Shown here piece by piece: positions 35,801 through 46,629 of a stretch of DNA of 64,000 nucleotides. The translations under genes and the position numbers were made by a program. Position 1 is the stretch's first letter. Each line of letters begins with the position of its first letter. This stretch comes from an uncultured Chthonomonadales bacterium (GTDB lineage: Bacteria > Armatimonadota > Chthonomonadetes > Chthonomonadales > CAJBBX01). Under the pieces are notes generated by a model that worked only from the letters and a program-made list of their open reading frames with translations, searched no databases and was not told the DNA's origin. The DNA is taken from positions 287,090 through 351,089 of the forward strand of contig CALLMM010000010.1 of NCBI GenBank assembly GCA_938005745.1. The letters run 5' to 3'.

Positions 35801-35859
35801 CTGCAGCCGAACGGAGACCTGCCGCGCCTATTCCGGATACACGCGGAGGTAACATTCCA

Positions 35860-35868
35860 TGCTAGAAT
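35860..35868 (+). promoter_or_regulatory. Extended -10 promoter of the ComEC-like gene
   Basis: TGCTAGAAT is an extended -10 element like the TGCTACAAT at 20744. It lies 43 bases before the start codon. No -35 is recognisable. Confidence 0.5.
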
Positions 35869-35911
35869 GGTTATAGTTGCGTTTGCTCGCTTCCGCTTCG
35901 AGGATCGCACG

Positions 35912-37555
35912 ATGCCGTCCGGCTCACCGTACTCAATCTTACGGGAGAGACCGCCTCCCTCTCTCCCGCCCCACCCGCTGTCGGCGCGCCCGTTGACAGG
36001 TATCGCCCTTGCGTTTGCCGCGGGCGTGCTGGTCGGCGGCGCGCCGGTTCTTCCCTGGATTTGGACGGTTCTGGCGGCGGCGGGGGCGATTGCCGCCGTC
36101 GCGGCGCGCCGGGACCTCTGGCGCATGATCGCGCTGCTGCTGGGCTTTATGGCGGCGGGAGCCTGGCGTCAGGCGATGGCGATCACGCCGGCGCCCGCCG
36201 ACGTATCGCGCTGGATTGGCGCGGGTTATGTGACGGTTCGCGGAACGGCGGCGGGAGATGTCTACTCCCACGCCTATACGCACTCTTGCCTGCTGCGCGT
36301 GGAGCGCGTCGTCCTTCGCGACGGAAGCGTCCTTGAGGCGCAGGGCTATGTTACGGCGCGTCTGTGGCGACAGCAGAACGTCCCTCCGCCGACCTACGGC
36401 GACGCGCTGGAGATCACCGGGAGACTGGAGCCTCTGCGCGGGGCGCGCAATCCCGGAGGCTTCTCTCCCGACGCATACTTCCGTCATCACGGCGTCTTCG
36501 CGACGCTTATCAGCCAGCGCGTTAACGGCTGGCGCACGCTTCCCCGTCTCCCCGCGCCCGGCGACTGGATGAACCGTCTGGCGGCGCTGTGCCGCGCCTC
36601 CTTTCAGACGGTGATGGGGCGTCTGCTGCCTCCTGCGGAGGCGGGACTGCTGACCGGTATCGCGCTCGGAGTGGAGACCGACATTCCCGCGCCGATACAG
36701 GAGGACTTCACCATCACCGGAACTGCCCATATCCTTGCCGCCTCGGGGATGAATGTAGCGCTGCTAGCGATCCTGTTCGGTCTGTGCTGCCGCCTGCTGC
36801 GCCTGTCGCGGCGCGCCAGCGCGCTGCTCACGCTGGTCGTTCTGGGCTTCTACACGCTGGTCGCCGGGGCGAAACCCTCGATTGTCCGCGCAGATATGAT
36901 GGCGTCCCTGTTTCTACTGGCGGATCTGCTGGATCGGGAAGGGGATGCGCCCAACGCGCTGGCTGCCGCCGCCCTCTGCCTGCTGGCATACGATCCCGGC
37001 AATCTCTTCGACGCCGGCTTCCAGCTCTCGTTCGCCATTGTCGCCTGCGCGCTGGCGGCGATGCCGCTCTGGGAATCGCTGCAGAGACGTCTTCTTCCCG
37101 ATGCGCGGTTCGCGGCTCCCTTTTCAGGCGTTCGGCTTCTCTCGGCAGCCGCAGGGGGCATGGGATTGACCCTCGTCGCACAGATCGCCGCCATGCCCCT
37201 CACCGCACAGCACTTCCATATGGTCTCGCCCGTCGGTCTGCTTGCCAACGCGCTGATCGCGCCACCCATTGCGCTGCTGATGGGCGGCGGTCTCATCGCC
37301 TGGGCGCTCGGTCTGTTCTGGATGCCCGGCGCGCAGATACTCAGTGCGCTGCTGCTGCATCCGCTGCTCGCCTATCTGATCGGCGCGGCGGACGCCTGCG
37401 CGGAGCTGCCGTACGCCTCCCTCAACGTCGCCTCGCCCGGCTGGCTTCTGATCGCGCTCTACTACGCCCTGTTCGCCCTCTGCATCTGGCAGCTTCGCCT
37501 GCAGGTCCGGCGCGGCGGAGCGCACCCCCTCTTCCGCCGGGGCGACAGGGTATAA
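35912..37555 (+). CDS. comEC: ComEC/Rec2-like DNA uptake channel without the beta-lactamase domain
   Basis: 547 residues. The start at 35912 (MPSGSPYSILRE) has GAGG 9 bases upstream. Hydrophobic segments near the N-terminus are followed by a DUF4131 domain (GYVTVRGTAAGDVYSHAYTH, YGDALEITGRLEPLRGARNP). Then comes the Competence channel domain (TGIALGVETDIPAPIQEDFT, HILAASGMNVALLAI, AGAKPSIVRADMMA, FDAGFQLSFAIVACAL). It ends there, lacking the C-terminal metallo-beta-lactamase domain that many ComEC proteins carry for strand processing. Shorter forms without that domain are known. The gene may import single-stranded DNA during natural transformation if the other competence genes exist elsewhere. 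Confidence 0.9.
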   Translation: MPSGSPYSILRERPPPSLPPHPLSARPLTGIALAFAAGVLVGGAPVLPWIWTVLAAAGAIAAVAARRDLWRMIALLLGFMAAGAWRQAMAITPAPADVSRWIGAGYVTVRGTAAGDVYSHAYTHSCLLRVERVVLRDGSVLEAQGYVTARLWRQQNVPPPTYGDALEITGRLEPLRGARNPGGFSPDAYFRHHGVFATLISQRVNGWRTLPRLPAPGDWMNRLAALCRASFQTVMGRLLPPAEAGLLTGIALGVETDIPAPIQEDFTITGTAHILAASGMNVALLAILFGLCCRLLRLSRRASALLTLVVLGFYTLVAGAKPSIVRADMMASLFLLADLLDREGDAPNALAAAALCLLAYDPGNLFDAGFQLSFAIVACALAAMPLWESLQRRLLPDARFAAPFSGVRLLSAAAGGMGLTLVAQIAAMPLTAQHFHMVSPVGLLANALIAPPIALLMGGGLIAWALGLFWMPGAQILSALLLHPLLAYLIGAADACAELPYASLNVASPGWLLIALYYALFALCIWQLRLQVRRGGAHPLFRRGDRV

Positions 37556-37586
37556 TGCAACAGCAGGCAGCGAGGAGGAGCATGAG

Positions 37587-38321
37587 GTGCGGGAGGGAGA
37601 TCGGTTTTTAGTCGGACAGGTCGCGGTTGTTACCGGAGCCGGGCGGGGGATCGGTCGCGCAACGGCGCAGGCGCTGGCGCGGGCGGGAGCGGATGTCGTT
37701 GCGGCGGCGCGCTCGATCCATGAACTGGAGGAGACGGCGGAGCGCGTCCGGGAGGCGGGAGCCTCCTGCCTGATCGTCCCAACCGATGTGTCGCGGGAGG
37801 CGGACTGCGAAAACCTGATCGCAAAGACCATCGAGACCTTCGGGCAGGCGGACATTCTGATCAACAACGCCGGAGCCGCGCACTTCGCCCCGGTCTGGGA
37901 ACTGACGACGGAGCAGTTCGATCTGAGCCTGAACGTCAATCTGCGCGGCATGTTCTTCTGTTCGCGCGCCGCGCTGCGGGTGATGATGCCCCGCCGGCGG
38001 GGAAGCATCATCAACATCTCCTCCAGTTCCGGGAAAAAGCCCTACGCCACGCAGGGAGCCTACTGCGCCTCCAAAGCCGGCATGATCGCCCTCTCCAAAG
38101 TGATGGCGATGGAGCTGCGTCCCTACCAGATTCGCGTGCATGTGATCTGTCCGGGCGGCGTGAATACCCGGCTCGCCTCTGAGATTCACCCCCATCGAGA
38201 CAAAACCGGCTGGATTCAGAGCGAAGACATTGCGCAGGCGGTCCTCTACCTGCTCTCCACCCCGCCCAACATCACGCTGGACGAGCTGACGATTCGCCGC
38301 TTCGAGGCGGAGCCGCTGTGA
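37587..38321 (+). CDS. Short-chain dehydrogenase/reductase (SDR)
   Basis: 244 residues, GTG start. GAGGAGGAG at 37572-37580 supports it with a 6-base spacer. Motifs: TGAGRGIG for NAD(P), NNAG, catalytic Ser in SSSSGKK, and the YCASK catalytic Tyr/Lys. The classical SDR family reduces or oxidises alcohols, sugars or fatty-acyl intermediates; substrate unknown. The gene starts 31 bases after comEC, with TATAAT (37551-37556) overlapping the comEC stop, so it may have its own weak promoter. Its stop overlaps the GTG of the ABC gene (GTGA), so those two are translationally coupled. Confidence 0.93.
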   Translation: MREGDRFLVGQVAVVTGAGRGIGRATAQALARAGADVVAAARSIHELEETAERVREAGASCLIVPTDVSREADCENLIAKTIETFGQADILINNAGAAHFAPVWELTTEQFDLSLNVNLRGMFFCSRAALRVMMPRRRGSIINISSSSGKKPYATQGAYCASKAGMIALSKVMAMELRPYQIRVHVICPGGVNTRLASEIHPHRDKTGWIQSEDIAQAVLYLLSTPPNITLDELTIRRFEAEPL

Positions 38322-39301
38322 GCGCGCCGCTGCTGGAGGTCTCCGACCTGCAGACCCATTTTCACACTTCGGCGGGCGTGGTGCAGGCGGTGCGGGGCGT
38401 CTCCTTTACGGTGAACCGGGGGGAGACCGTTGCGCTGGTCGGCGAATCGGGATCCGGAAAGAGCGTTACGGCTCTGTCGCTGATGCGGCTGATCCCTGTC
38501 CCACCGGGACGCATCGCGGGCGGATCGGTGCGGCTGGAGGGGCGCGAGCTGCTCTCTCTGCCCGAACGCGAGATGCGCTCTCTGCGGGGCGGACGGATGG
38601 CGATGATCTTCCAGGACCCCTTCTCCTCGCTCAATCCGACCATGACGCTCGGCGAACAGGTGATCGAGGCGATCCGGGCGCACTCTCCGCTCAGTCGCGC
38701 CGAGGCGCGCGAACGCGCCCTGCAGCTTTTTCGCGCTGTTCGGATGCCTTCTCCCGAACTGCGCCTGAAGCAGTATCCCCATCAGATCAGCGGCGGACAG
38801 CGTCAGCGCGTCATGATCGCCATCGCCTTCTCCACCAACCCCTCCCTGCTGATCGCCGATGAGCCGACCACCGCGCTGGATGTAACCGTGCAGGCGCAGA
38901 TCATGTCACTGATGGCGGAGTTTCAGCAGCAGTCTCATGCGGCGATTCTGCTGATAACCCACGATCTGGGCGTGGTGGCGGAGATGTGCGACCGCGTGCT
39001 GGTGATGTATGCGGGTCAGATTGTGGAGGAGGGAAGCGTGGAGCAGATCTTTCGCGCGCCGCAGCATCCCTACACCCTCGGGCTGCTGGAGTCGCTGCCG
39101 CAGTTGAACGCGGATCGCGCGCAGCGCCTGAAGTCCATTCCCGGACAGCCCCCCAATCTGGCGAACCTGCCGGCAGGCTGCCCCTTCGCCGACCGCTGTC
39201 CGCGCGTGATGGAGGTCTGCCGAACGCAAGCCCCGGCGCGCGTGGAGGTCGCGCCGGGGCAGTTCTCGCGCTGTCATCTGGGATCGCCCGACCGCGTCTG
39301 A
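38318..39301 (+). CDS. Oligopeptide/dipeptide ABC transporter ATPase (OppD/DppD type)
   Basis: 327 residues, GTG start overlapping the SDR stop. Walker A is GESGSGKS, the signature is [10 protein letters not shown], and Walker B is [12 protein letters not shown]. The C-terminal oligo-HPY region includes [14 protein letters not shown] and a Cys-containing [14 protein letters not shown] that binds an iron-sulfur-type site in relatives. This subunit powers uptake of peptides or related solutes. No permease, binding protein or OppF partner is nearby, so the rest of the transporter must be encoded elsewhere. A hairpin with no T-tract (39281-39312) overlaps the end. Confidence 0.93.
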   Translation: MSAPLLEVSDLQTHFHTSAGVVQAVRGVSFTVNRGETVALVGESGSGKSVTALSLMRLIPVPPGRIAGGSVRLEGRELLSLPEREMRSLRGGRMAMIFQDPFSSLNPTMTLGEQVIEAIRAHSPLSRAEARERALQLFRAVRMPSPELRLKQYPHQISGGQRQRVMIAIAFSTNPSLLIADEPTTALDVTVQAQIMSLMAEFQQQSHAAILLITHDLGVVAEMCDRVLVMYAGQIVEEGSVEQIFRAPQHPYTLGLLESLPQLNADRAQRLKSIPGQPPNLANLPAGCPFADRCPRVMEVCRTQAPARVEVAPGQFSRCHLGSPDRV

Positions 39302-39312
39302 CCGGGCGATCC
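39281..39312. terminator. Hairpin spanning the OppD-type stop codon
   Basis: GGATCGCCCG (39281-39290) pairs with CGGGCGATCC (39303-39312) around a 12-base loop that contains most of the stop codon. It lies between convergent genes and has no T-tract. Confidence 0.5.
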
Positions 39313-39327
39313 GTCCGCTGTGGTGGC

Positions 39328-41124
39328 TCAGGCGGCGCGCAGCGACAGACTGACGTTATTCTGCAGCCGGCGCCACTCCGCCTCCGGCACCGAGAGAAAC
39401 GCCTGCACGACACGGGGATCGAACTGCGAGCCGGAGAAGCGCGCGATCTCTTCCGCCGCCTCCGTAAAGGAGAGCGCGGCGCGGTAGGGGCGATCAGAGG
39501 TCATCGCGTCGAGAGCGTCCGCGACGGCGAAGATGCGCGCTAGCAGCGGGATCGCCTCTCCCTGCAGATGGTCAGGATAGCCGTTGCCGTCCCATCGCTC
39601 ATGATGTGAGCGCACCACCGGCGCGCCCGCCGCCAGTTCCGCAAACTGCGAGATCATCTCCGCCCCGGAGAGGGCATGCCGGCGTATGGCGGACCACTCC
39701 ATCTCGGTCAGACAGCCCCGCTTTCGCAGCAGATGGTCGGGAACGTTGAGTTTGCCGATATCGTGCAGCAGCGCGCCTACCGACAGCGCGCGCCAGTCCC
39801 CCGGCGTGAAATCTCCCGTCTGCGCCTCCTCTCCGGAGAAGGGCGCAAGGTGTGTCAACGCCTGCGCCAGCCGGAGGGAGTAGCGCGTCACGCGCTGCGT
39901 ATGCCCGACCGTCTCCACGTCGCGCAGATCCATCATCGCCAGCAGCGCCTGCAGGACGATGCCCGCCGGCTCCTGCAGCAGCCCCTCCAGCCCGCCGAAA
40001 GCGTCCGCGTCCATCACAAAGCGGCGGAGATGTCCCGCTTTCAGGGTGGGCGTCTTCCAGGCTTCGCACTCGGTCTCTTCTGGCGTCTCAGGCTCCTCCA
40101 GAGAGCTGAACTGCTCCGGTGAATCGCCCGTCTCGCCCGTCTCTGCGACCCGCACGCAGTTACGCCCGTCCTGCTTGGCGCGATAGAGGGCCGTATCCGC
40201 CATCTGCATCAACCGTGCAGGACTATGGGCGTGTACGGGCAGGGTCGCCACGCCGATGCTGACGGTGATCGGCTCATGGTCGAAGGCATGGGTTTCGATG
40301 GCGGCGCGAATACGTTCCGCCACGATCGCCGCCTCCTCGACGCCTGTATGCGGCAACAGCGCGACAAACTCCTCGCCGCCATAGCGCGCCACCAGATCGC
40401 TCTCGCGCACCGCATGCAGCAGCGCCTCCCCCATGCCCCGCAGCGCCTGATCGCCCGCCGGGTGACCGAAGCGGTCGTTATAACGCTTGAAATGGTCGGC
40501 GTCTATCATCAGCAGCGAGAGCGGATGCCCCTGCCGAACCGCCAGCGCCCGCTGTACCCGCAGATGCTGCTGCAGCGCGCGGCGGTTCATCAAGCCGGTG
40601 AGCGGATCGGTGGTCGCCTGCGCCTCGAGCTGACGATTCTCCTCCTCCATCCGATAGTAGCCCGACTCCAGTTCGGACTGCATCGCGACCAGTTCGCTGT
40701 TGAGCGCGGAGAGGGTATGGATCTGCTGCTCCGCCGCCTCCAGCTTCTCTGAGAGCGTCATATTCAGCCTCAGAAGCTCATCGCCGCGTCTCTCAGCGGC
40801 GCGCACGCGGCGGGCGGCGTCGTGCTCTATCTTGCGGCGGCTCAGCCGGTGCCAGACGGCGAACGCCAGCACCAGCGTGAACGCCTGAATCACCATGCAG
40901 GTCAGCAGCTCGTCAAAATAGACGGGAGCCGACTTCAACACAAAGTATCCTTGCAGCGATCCCAGCAGAAGCAGACCGCCGATAAAGAAGGCGGCGGCTA
41001 AAACCGGTTCCGGAGGAGCCTCCTGCAACGGAGGCGCCGGCTCCGGCGCGGCTGTCGGCTGAAACACTGCCTCTGTCGGCTCTCTGTCGGGTGCAGCCCC
41101 CGGATTGATGGATAGTTGGCGCAT
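39328..41124 (-). CDS. Bifunctional-type GGDEF plus HD-GYP cyclic-di-GMP protein
   Basis: 598 residues. Two membrane helices (about 42-64, 72-92) anchor it, followed by a coiled coil (100-170). The GGDEF domain has an active site GGEEF at 249-253 and an RxxD inhibitory site (RESD, 240-243) exactly 5 residues before it, so it should make c-di-GMP under feedback control. After an acidic linker, an HD-GYP domain has LLHDIGK (H454/D455), a second His in RHALSGAEM, HHERWDGNGYP (GYP at 515-517), and DALDAMTSDRPYR, all hallmarks of an active c-di-GMP phosphodiesterase. No external sensor domain is obvious. The two activities must be balanced, perhaps by oligomerisation or the membrane region. Confidence 0.95.
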   Translation of the reverse strand: MRQLSINPGAAPDREPTEAVFQPTAAPEPAPPLQEAPPEPVLAAAFFIGGLLLLGSLQGYFVLKSAPVYFDELLTCMVIQAFTLVLAFAVWHRLSRRKIEHDAARRVRAAERRGDELLRLNMTLSEKLEAAEQQIHTLSALNSELVAMQSELESGYYRMEEENRQLEAQATTDPLTGLMNRRALQQHLRVQRALAVRQGHPLSLLMIDADHFKRYNDRFGHPAGDQALRGMGEALLHAVRESDLVARYGGEEFVALLPHTGVEEAAIVAERIRAAIETHAFDHEPITVSIGVATLPVHAHSPARLMQMADTALYRAKQDGRNCVRVAETGETGDSPEQFSSLEEPETPEETECEAWKTPTLKAGHLRRFVMDADAFGGLEGLLQEPAGIVLQALLAMMDLRDVETVGHTQRVTRYSLRLAQALTHLAPFSGEEAQTGDFTPGDWRALSVGALLHDIGKLNVPDHLLRKRGCLTEMEWSAIRRHALSGAEMISQFAELAAGAPVVRSHHERWDGNGYPDHLQGEAIPLLARIFAVADALDAMTSDRPYRAALSFTEAAEEIARFSGSQFDPRVVQAFLSVPEAEWRRLQNNVSLSLRAA

Positions 41125-41200
41125 ACTTCACTTCCCCTGCAGCGCGACCGTCGTTTCCGACCTCCTCTTGCGCGCTCTGTGATCGGATTGGGACGTGAGG

Positions 41201-41228
41201 ATTATTCCATGCTCTGCGGGGAAACCAA
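41201..41228 (-). promoter_or_regulatory. Candidate promoter for the GGDEF/HD-GYP gene
   Basis: On the minus strand TTGGTT (41228-41223) and AATAAT (41206-41201) are 16 bases apart. Transcription would start near 41194 and leave a leader of about 70 bases. Confidence 0.45.
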
Positions 41229-41263
41229 CTAACAATACTTGGTCTTTCCGGAGACCGACCCTC

Positions 41264-42250
41264 TCAGGGCGCGATCAGTCCCGCCACCTCCTGATGCTGA
41301 CGCCCCTTCCAGGCGTCCAGGATCATCTGCGGAGCATCTATCGAGGGCTGATAGCCCAGAAGCTCCGCCGCGCGGCTCAGCGAAAACTCATAGCGGTACT
41401 CGTTGGGGAAAGGGATTTCAGCAGTTGTCCACTGCGAGAGCATATTGAGCGCCTCGGCGGCAACATCGTAGCGCACCGGCACGCTGGCGATATTCATGGC
41501 GAGTCCGTACCCTTCGCGGGCCTCCAGCGCCAGCCGAACGGCGCGCGCGGCGTCGCGCACATCGCAGAAGTGACGCTTCCAGGCGGTTCCATCCCGGTTG
41601 AGAGGAACGGCGATTCGCTGCCCGTTCTCCCAGGCTCTGTGCACGGCGTCGCACCACGACGGGTTCTGCGCGCCCTCTCCCTCCCGGATGCGGTTCACCC
41701 AGGTCTCCAGCAGAAAGCCGTGCGACAGCAGCTCCGCCCCCGCCGTCACCATGGGGAACCGCAGGCTGATCGTGGGCAGATGATGCTGCAGGCAGTAGGC
41801 GCTGCACAGCGCCTCAGACGCCAGCTTGCACGCGCCGTAGACGCCGGTCAGCTCGGTGGTCGCCTCCGCCTCCCGCACGGGGTCGCCCGGACGGTAGCCG
41901 CTCCCCTCATAGACCGCGGTCGAGCTGATGAAGACGAAACGCCGGCAGCCCGCCCGCCGCGCCGACTCCAGCAGGATCGCCGTCGCCTCCAGACCGCCCG
42001 CCACCATCTTCTCCGGGTCGCCGGTGAAGATGACCCCGTTATGAACGACCGCCTCGCACCCCTCCGCCAGCGTCGCCAAACGGGCGCGATCCGTCAGATC
42101 CGCCTCGACGATCTGCGGCTTGAAGGGCGCGAGCTTCTCGATGCGCGTTGTGCCGGGACGCACCGCCGCCCGCACAGTGTAGCCGTGCTGCGTCAGCTCG
42201 CGCACAATATTGGCTCCAATCCGTCCGCTTGCTCCCGTCACCAGTATCAT
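41264..42250 (-). CDS. NAD-dependent epimerase/dehydratase (extended SDR)
   Basis: 328 residues. The start at 42250 (MILVTGASGRIGANIV) has GGAGGG 9 bases upstream. The dinucleotide motif is TGASGRIG. The catalytic set is Ser in FISSTAVYEG and Tyr/Lys in GVYGACK. The downstream part (PLNRDGTAWKRHFCDVRDAA, YRYEFSLSRAAELLGYQPS) fits nucleotide-sugar epimerases and related UDP-sugar dehydratases. The substrate is unknown; the polysaccharide export gene of this window (16071-17372) is far away. It is divergent from pyrG, so the two share a 219-base regulatory region. Confidence 0.9.
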   Translation of the reverse strand: MILVTGASGRIGANIVRELTQHGYTVRAAVRPGTTRIEKLAPFKPQIVEADLTDRARLATLAEGCEAVVHNGVIFTGDPEKMVAGGLEATAILLESARRAGCRRFVFISSTAVYEGSGYRPGDPVREAEATTELTGVYGACKLASEALCSAYCLQHHLPTISLRFPMVTAGAELLSHGFLLETWVNRIREGEGAQNPSWCDAVHRAWENGQRIAVPLNRDGTAWKRHFCDVRDAARAVRLALEAREGYGLAMNIASVPVRYDVAAEALNMLSQWTTAEIPFPNEYRYEFSLSRAAELLGYQPSIDAPQMILDAWKGRQHQEVAGLIAP

Positions 42251-42323
42251 GATCCCGTCCCTCCTGCAGCTGATTTCCGCCTCTCCCTGCCTCTCTCCTT
42301 CTTTCCGACGGCGGGATGCCGGC

Positions 42324-42353
42324 TTGATTCTGCGAACATCTGCACAGTATAAT
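42324..42353 (+). promoter_or_regulatory. pyrG promoter
   Basis: TTGATT (42324-42329) and TATAAT (42348-42353) are 18 bases apart. Transcription should start at the G run beginning at 42359 (GGGC), 6 bases after the -10. Confidence 0.8.
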
Positions 42354-42358
42354 AGACA

Positions 42359-44167
<1,809 letters not shown>

Positions 44168-44189
44168 AGAGAGACTCTCTCGATCAGCC

Positions 44190-44699
44190 ATGAACCTGCA
44201 CGAGATACCTATCGGCGACGGCGCCCCGCACGTCGTCAATGTCATCATCGAGATACCGGAAGGCAGCACCAACAAGTACGAGTACGATCCGCGTTACGGC
44301 ACTTTCCGGCTGGATCGCACCCTCTACTCGCCCCTCTACTATCCGCACAACTACGGATTCATCCCCAGCACGCTCTACCCGGATGGAGACCCGCTGGACA
44401 TCTTCGTGCTCTGCAGTCACTCGATTGTTACCGGCGCGCTCGTGCAGGCGCGCCCGGTCGGAATCCTGCGCATGCACGACGACAAGGGGCAGGACGACAA
44501 GGTGATCTCCGTCTTCAACAACGATCCGCGCTACGCGCATGTACAGCGCCTGACCGATATCTCCGAGCATCAGCGCAAGGAGCTGGTGCACTTCTTTCAG
44601 GTCTACAAGGACCTGGAGAACAAGTTTGTCGAGATCGAAGGCTGGTTTCCGGTCACCGTCGCGCACGATCTGATCATGCGCTACGTGGTCGAGCGATGA
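44190..44699 (+). CDS. ppa: Inorganic pyrophosphatase, family I
   Basis: 169 residues, normal for a soluble bacterial enzyme. It hydrolyses pyrophosphate and thereby pulls biosynthetic reactions forward. The signature DGDPLDIFVL binds the metal ions. Also present are NKYEYDPRYGTFRLDR, YPHNYGFIPSTL and KDLENKFVEIEGW. It lies 22 bases after pyrG and probably shares its transcript, which makes sense because nucleotide synthesis releases pyrophosphate. The stop overlaps the next start (ATGA). Confidence 0.97.
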   Translation: MNLHEIPIGDGAPHVVNVIIEIPEGSTNKYEYDPRYGTFRLDRTLYSPLYYPHNYGFIPSTLYPDGDPLDIFVLCSHSIVTGALVQARPVGILRMHDDKGQDDKVISVFNNDPRYAHVQRLTDISEHQRKELVHFFQVYKDLENKFVEIEGWFPVTVAHDLIMRYVVER

Positions 44700-46264
44700 G
44701 ACGGCATGATCCGCTCCTTCGCGCGCTCCCGTCCGCCCTCCTGGCGGCTCTGCTTCTGATGGGATCGTCCGCGCCCTCGCATCCCGGCTCCCCCGAGCCG
44801 CAGGCTTCGCGCCTTCCTCGAACGCTGTGGGTGATGAACCATCAGCGATGGTCTCCGGCGGAACAGATGCTGGCGGTTACGCTTCAGGGGCTGGCAAACC
44901 GCCGGCAGCCGCGAGTCTGGCTGCGCGCCGGGGGCATGTCCGCCGTCGTTCTGGAGGAGTTGCAGAAAGAGGGGACGCAGCTGCGCGAAGCCGCCTCCGT
45001 GTGGGAGCTGATCGGCGCATTGAAAGGCGAGATTCGTGGCGCGATCGTCTATCGTCTGGGAACGCCCTCCGTCGGCGTCGCCACCTCGCTGTGCGGACCG
45101 ATGCAGGGCGTCGCGGTCGAGGAGTCGCTGCTGGAGCGGGCGCAGTCCGCCGGTCTAAAGGTGATCTTTGATGCGCGGGGCATGGATGAGCGGCAGACGC
45201 TCCGGGAGCATCGCGCCCGGTTTCGCTCCGGGATCGCCGTCGAGCAGGCGACGGAAAAGGTCGGGCATCTGCGCGACTTCGCCGTGGCGCGTAACGCCTT
45301 CACGTTCAGCACCACCGACCCGGCGTTTCGCACGGAAGCGGCGCACGCCGTCGGTCCGGATGCGCTGATCTTCGGCTGGGGAGACGACGAGTTTCGCTGG
45401 GTGCGCGACATCAGCCGCGCCAACGCGACCGGCGTGCCGGCGGACTGGAGCCTGAATCTCTCCGCCCTGCAGCACCTCTCCGCCGGAAAGCTGCAGCGTC
45501 CCCGCCGCCCCCGCCCGGCAACCGAAGAGGGCGTCCGCTATATCGCCTTCGTGATGAGCGATGGCGACAATATTCAGTGGCTGGGCGGCAACTTCGTCCA
45601 TGACCGGGGCTTCTGGGACAGTCCGCTGCGCGGTCAGTTCAACATGACCTGGGAGGTCGCGCCTCCGCTGGCGGAGGTCGCCCCCCGCATCCTCCGCCAC
45701 TTCTACCGCACCGCGACGGACCGCGACGGATTCGTAACCGGTCCGGGCGCGCCGGGATACACCTTCCCCCATCACCAGCCCGACCGACGCTCCCTCGCAA
45801 GGCAGGCGGCGGGCTACCTTCGCAGATCCGATCTGTCGGTTGTCAGCGTGCTCAACGACAACGCGGGACGCATGGAGGATACGATCCCGCTGCTGGAACT
45901 GCCGGAGGTCGAGGGCGTGATCTACAAGGACTACGCTCCCTACCATCGTCGCAAAGGCGCGATCCTCTGGCATAACGGCAAGCCCTGTGTGGCGTATCGG
46001 TTTCTGCTCTGGGAGGGAATTCAGTCGCCCGAACAGATGGCGCAGGAGGCGGCAAAGATGCCCGCCTCCCCGAAGACCGATCCCGGCAGCTACGCGCTGG
46101 TCAATGTGCACGCCTGGTCTTTCCGTGACATCGGCGGTCCGATGGAGGCGGTTCGCCGCGCGATCGCGCTGCTCCCGCCCGATACACGGGTCATCACCGC
46201 AGACGATCTGATCTATCTGCTGCGCGAAAACTTCGGCAAGCGCGCCGGCTCCTCTTCCCGCTGA
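44696..46264 (+). CDS. Secreted GxGYxYP-type protein
   Basis: 522 residues. The start overlaps the ppa stop by 4 bases, so translation is coupled. A Sec signal covers the first 30 residues (ALPSALLAALLLMGSSAPSH). The GxGYxYP family is suggested by TLWVMNHQRWSPAEQMLAVT, the gene's VRYIAFVMSDGDNIQWLGG, GPGAPGYTFPH (a variant of the namesake motif), and VVSVLNDNAGRMEDTIPLLE. The family is a putative glycoside hydrolase or glycan-linked domain, and some members are fused to other carbohydrate domains. No characterised activity is known to me. Sharing a transcript with pyrG and ppa is odd for a secreted protein. Confidence 0.88.
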   Translation: MRRHDPLLRALPSALLAALLLMGSSAPSHPGSPEPQASRLPRTLWVMNHQRWSPAEQMLAVTLQGLANRRQPRVWLRAGGMSAVVLEELQKEGTQLREAASVWELIGALKGEIRGAIVYRLGTPSVGVATSLCGPMQGVAVEESLLERAQSAGLKVIFDARGMDERQTLREHRARFRSGIAVEQATEKVGHLRDFAVARNAFTFSTTDPAFRTEAAHAVGPDALIFGWGDDEFRWVRDISRANATGVPADWSLNLSALQHLSAGKLQRPRRPRPATEEGVRYIAFVMSDGDNIQWLGGNFVHDRGFWDSPLRGQFNMTWEVAPPLAEVAPRILRHFYRTATDRDGFVTGPGAPGYTFPHHQPDRRSLARQAAGYLRRSDLSVVSVLNDNAGRMEDTIPLLELPEVEGVIYKDYAPYHRRKGAILWHNGKPCVAYRFLLWEGIQSPEQMAQEAAKMPASPKTDPGSYALVNVHAWSFRDIGGPMEAVRRAIALLPPDTRVITADDLIYLLRENFGKRAGSSSR

Positions 46265-46584
46265 GGCGCGCCCGCTCCCGCTCTCTCTCATGGCGAGGGA
46301 GGCGGCAGCGACCCCCTCCTGTCATTGCGAGGGAGGCGGCAGCGACCCCCACCTGTCATTGCGAGGGAGCGCAGCGACCGAAGCAATCTCAACCTGGCAG
46401 CCGGGATACAGAAGCCTGCCCCTGCCCATGAACGTGCGCCCTGCGCCCCCGGGCTTCATAATCTGCGGCTTTTGACGATCCGTTGTCAATAGCCGGTTAC
46501 GATAGGATAACGGATCTGGCGGGCGTAAACGCAGCGAAAGCGCCTGCCCTGCCGGAGAATGGGATAGAAGCGAGGAGAGAGAGG
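46265..46584. other. Intergenic region with repeat copy 3 and a weak promoter
   Basis: The region holds the composite repeat at 46288-46389, then a gap. TTGTCA (46483-46488) and GATAAC (46506-46511), 17 bases apart, are a weak promoter candidate for the next gene. No other gene is visible. Confidence 0.5.
46288..46389. repeat. Composite intergenic repeat, copy 3
   Basis: Three tandem units with exact 34-bp periodicity (GCGAGGGA cores at about 46294, 46328 and 46362), then an end cap GACCGAAGCAATCT. The orientation is opposite to copies 4 and 5. Confidence 0.85.
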
Positions 46585-46629
46585 ATGTGATCCTGGTTCA
46601 ATAGTGGGTGTCTTGCCGCCGCGCTGATC

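Noticed and set aside
46585..46590. General reassignment of TGA to an amino acid
   Set aside because: Many genes here end in TGA next to a following start (for example 38319-38321 and 24280-24282), so TGA is a normal stop.
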